Translations under genes and position numbers: made by a program
Part shown: positions 62,271 to 64,000 of the stretch, piece by piece
How positions within the stretch are numbered: the first letter of the stretch is position 1
Layout: each line of letters starts with the position of its first letter
From: Leptodactylus fallax
Taxonomy: Eukaryota > Chordata > Amphibia > Anura > Leptodactylidae
Length of the DNA: 64,000 bases
Direction of reading: 5' to 3'
Assembly: GCA_947044405.1 (NCBI GenBank)
Contig: CAMRHE010000021.1
Coordinates: forward strand, 6,556,501 to 6,620,500
The notes under the pieces: generated by a model
Databases searched by the model: none
The model's input: the letters and a program-made list of their open reading frames with translations, nothing else
Told to the model about the DNA's origin: nothing

Positions 62271-64000
62271 ATTAAAGGCAAAGGGAAGCCAGCCACACTG
62301 TGATGATGAGAGACCTCCAATTAAGTATTTCTGCTGTGTTGTATTACTATTTGTCCCTATTACTACTACACAGTGTGGGATGGTGCCTGTTATCAAAACC
62401 GGTTTGGCTACAGGAATGTGGTCCGGCTGCTTTGAGCCCAGATCTTGTGTTGCTCTGTTTCTGGCTCAATTAGCATTCCATTGTTACACTAATTATCTCC
62501 ACAGGGGTTTCCTGCAGACAGGTGGAATCCCCAGACAAGTTGGAGCCAGCGACCGAACAAAGGGGATAAGGTTTTATGACAATATCTTCCCCGGGAAACC
62601 CCTTACTGTAACCCCGATAATTCCCTAAGGTGCGCCCGGTGAAGCCCACACAAGATACTGTTCAAAGCCCGGAAAAGGTCCAGACACTGATATCCTTACC
62701 CAAAGGGGATTTGGGTGTCATTCTTGGTGTCTACATGGTGGGGATCTCGCCACGAACCCTATCATACCTCTTGCCCGACTCTACGATCATCGGGCGGGGA
62801 GATACAATGAAATATGGTTCTGGGAATTCCAGGATGGAGGGCGGGGCTCCTCCTCCTGGTGACATCACTTAGGGAGGAGACCAGTTGAGTAAAATGTTCT
62901 CAGACCAGGGAAAGAGGGGTCTTTGTTATCCTGGAGAACATGTGACAGCATGTAGGAGACACATGCTCTGTAACTTGCTAAAGCCTGCACCCTAGGCCCA
63001 AATCCTGCTGTGGCCTAGCGAAAACAGACTACAACCTTGTTCTGGTATCTTTCTAGATTTTTACTTCCCATTTTATTTTCTGTACTGTATATTGCTTTTA
63101 CCTGTATTTGCTTGATAATTGATATGTATTTCTGTATATGTTAGTGCTTAGTACCGACCCACTGGGGTTAACAAATATATAAAATTTATAAAGCTCATTT
63201 CATATTATCCTATGAACCCGGTCCGCTCATGGTGTGTGAGTGGGAGGAAAAGAAAGTTGATTGCAGGTGTGTCAGGTAGCGTGGTAAGACGATATCCTTC
63301 ACACACACTTATTATGCGTAGCAAATAGGGCCAAAGAACGGTACCCAAGTCCATCTGTAAACTCTCTCCAATTCGCTTAGCCATCATGGTTTTAAGTTGT
63401 TTTAGTATCATATATGCGTCAGTTTAAACTGACTGGCTAATTCTAAATGGCTCAATCTATCCTCCAGATCACCCTGTAATTTTAATTCTTTCCATCTTCC
63501 ACTAAGAGATTAGGTGAATAAGAGAACCATTTATGAGATATCGGAAGCATGCCTGTATTAACATCACTTGTTGATTTCCATTGGAAATAAAGATTCAAAG
63601 ATTTGAAACCAAGTCAATTTGGGATTTATCAGAGAAGTCTATAGGTAGGGATTCATTGAGCCTCCAGCAGAAGAGGGAAGTCACTGGAGCCTTTATTAGC
63701 AACATGGTAAGTACACAGTCATGGCCTCACCATGATGAGGGTATATGACTAAAGTATAGAAGATATGGGAACACGGCCATATTGGTGAGTATTAGGTCAA
63801 TGCTAGAGTATGCATGATGGTTTGGAGAACAATATGAATAACCCCTAGTAAACCTATGTGACTCCCTCTATGCATCTCAAATAAAAAGATGTGCATTTTC
63901 AACTGTGTTTCTTCTTATTTTAAAATTTATCTCAAGGTGCAGCAGGGTAGAGAGAAATGGAATCCACCTTTCACATTAAACATAAAACTACCTCCACACT
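62271..64000. other. Unclassified block, copy B
   Basis: Counterpart of 2061-3789. The 4-base insertion makes one open frame longer here (62266-62628) than in copy A. That argues against real coding constraint. Confidence 0.4.

Larger units (their letters stand above)
60208..64000. repeat. Large direct repeat, copy B
   Basis: It matches 1-3789 with nine substitutions and four extra bases (TCCG) near 62421. Copy B begins inside the hAT-like composite, at the base corresponding to window position 1, because the window itself cuts copy A. Sequence left of 60208 therefore may or may not be shared. Its features mirror those given for copy A. Confidence 0.97.

Noticed and set aside
1..64000. Circular or virus-like genome with terminal repeats
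   Set aside because: The 3.79-kb repeat at both window ends could suggest circularity. However, the copies differ at nine bases and by an indel, and the content between them is ordinary vertebrate repeat sequence plus a host gene.

Overview
The window looks like repeat-rich nuclear DNA of a frog (Anura, probably a neobatrachian). The evidence is eukaryotic: eight Tc1/mariner loci from at least five families, L1-type and Jockey-superfamily LINE debris, a Ty3/Gypsy fragment with its LTR, hAT-like elements with CAG...CTG ends and 8-bp target duplications, many TTAA-flanked MITEs of kinds I know from frog genomes, several minisatellites, and one vertebrate carbohydrate sulfotransferase gene. The species assignment is inference. 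I see no prokaryotic gene, CRISPR array, tRNA or rRNA.

The only host gene I can support is a chst4-like GlcNAc-6-O-sulfotransferase at 55881-57092 (+). It is an intact 403-codon reading frame in one exon, with a splice acceptor just upstream and a polyadenylation signal just downstream. Other long reading frames are transposase or reverse transcriptase relics, or by-products of tandem repeats.

Layout: 1-3789 is a near-identical copy of 60208-64000 and carries the end of a hAT-like element, antisense L1 sequence and an unclassified block. 3790-9000 holds hAT-like composites, TTAA MITEs and a Gypsy pol fragment abutting its polypurine tract and LTR. 10249-11875 is a complete but dead Tc1 element. 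14400-18107 is a hAT-like composite with a second one inserted in it, and it contains a run of 62 C. 19790-20890 is a 51-bp G-rich minisatellite. 22764-31917 is MITE, composite and piggyBac-like debris. 32640-41270 is L1 sequence, one copy split by a Tc1 element and by a MITE. 41330-44040 is a piggyBac-like repeat split by a minus-strand Tc1 relic. 44080-46830 is a pyrimidine-rich minisatellite split by a LINE. 48003-53089 is a nest of four DNA transposons. 54281-55098 is a Sleeping Beauty/Frog Prince-type relic just 5' of the sulfotransferase exon. 58196-62270 is an antisense L1 split by a hAT-like composite that itself carries a smaller hAT-like element.

The strongest unusual signals are: the 3.79-kb direct repeat 60.2 kb apart with 9 substitutions and one 4-bp indel; a hAT-like composite family carrying a shared roughly 31-bp minisatellite and a long internal palindrome, two copies of which have recognisable target duplications; a nested hAT-like insertion with a perfect 8-bp duplication and an empty-site paralogue in the same window; a 40-bp TTAA palindrome; and a LINE 3' tail of about 56 bp inserted in a minisatellite. 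No transposase or reverse transcriptase gene in the window is intact.
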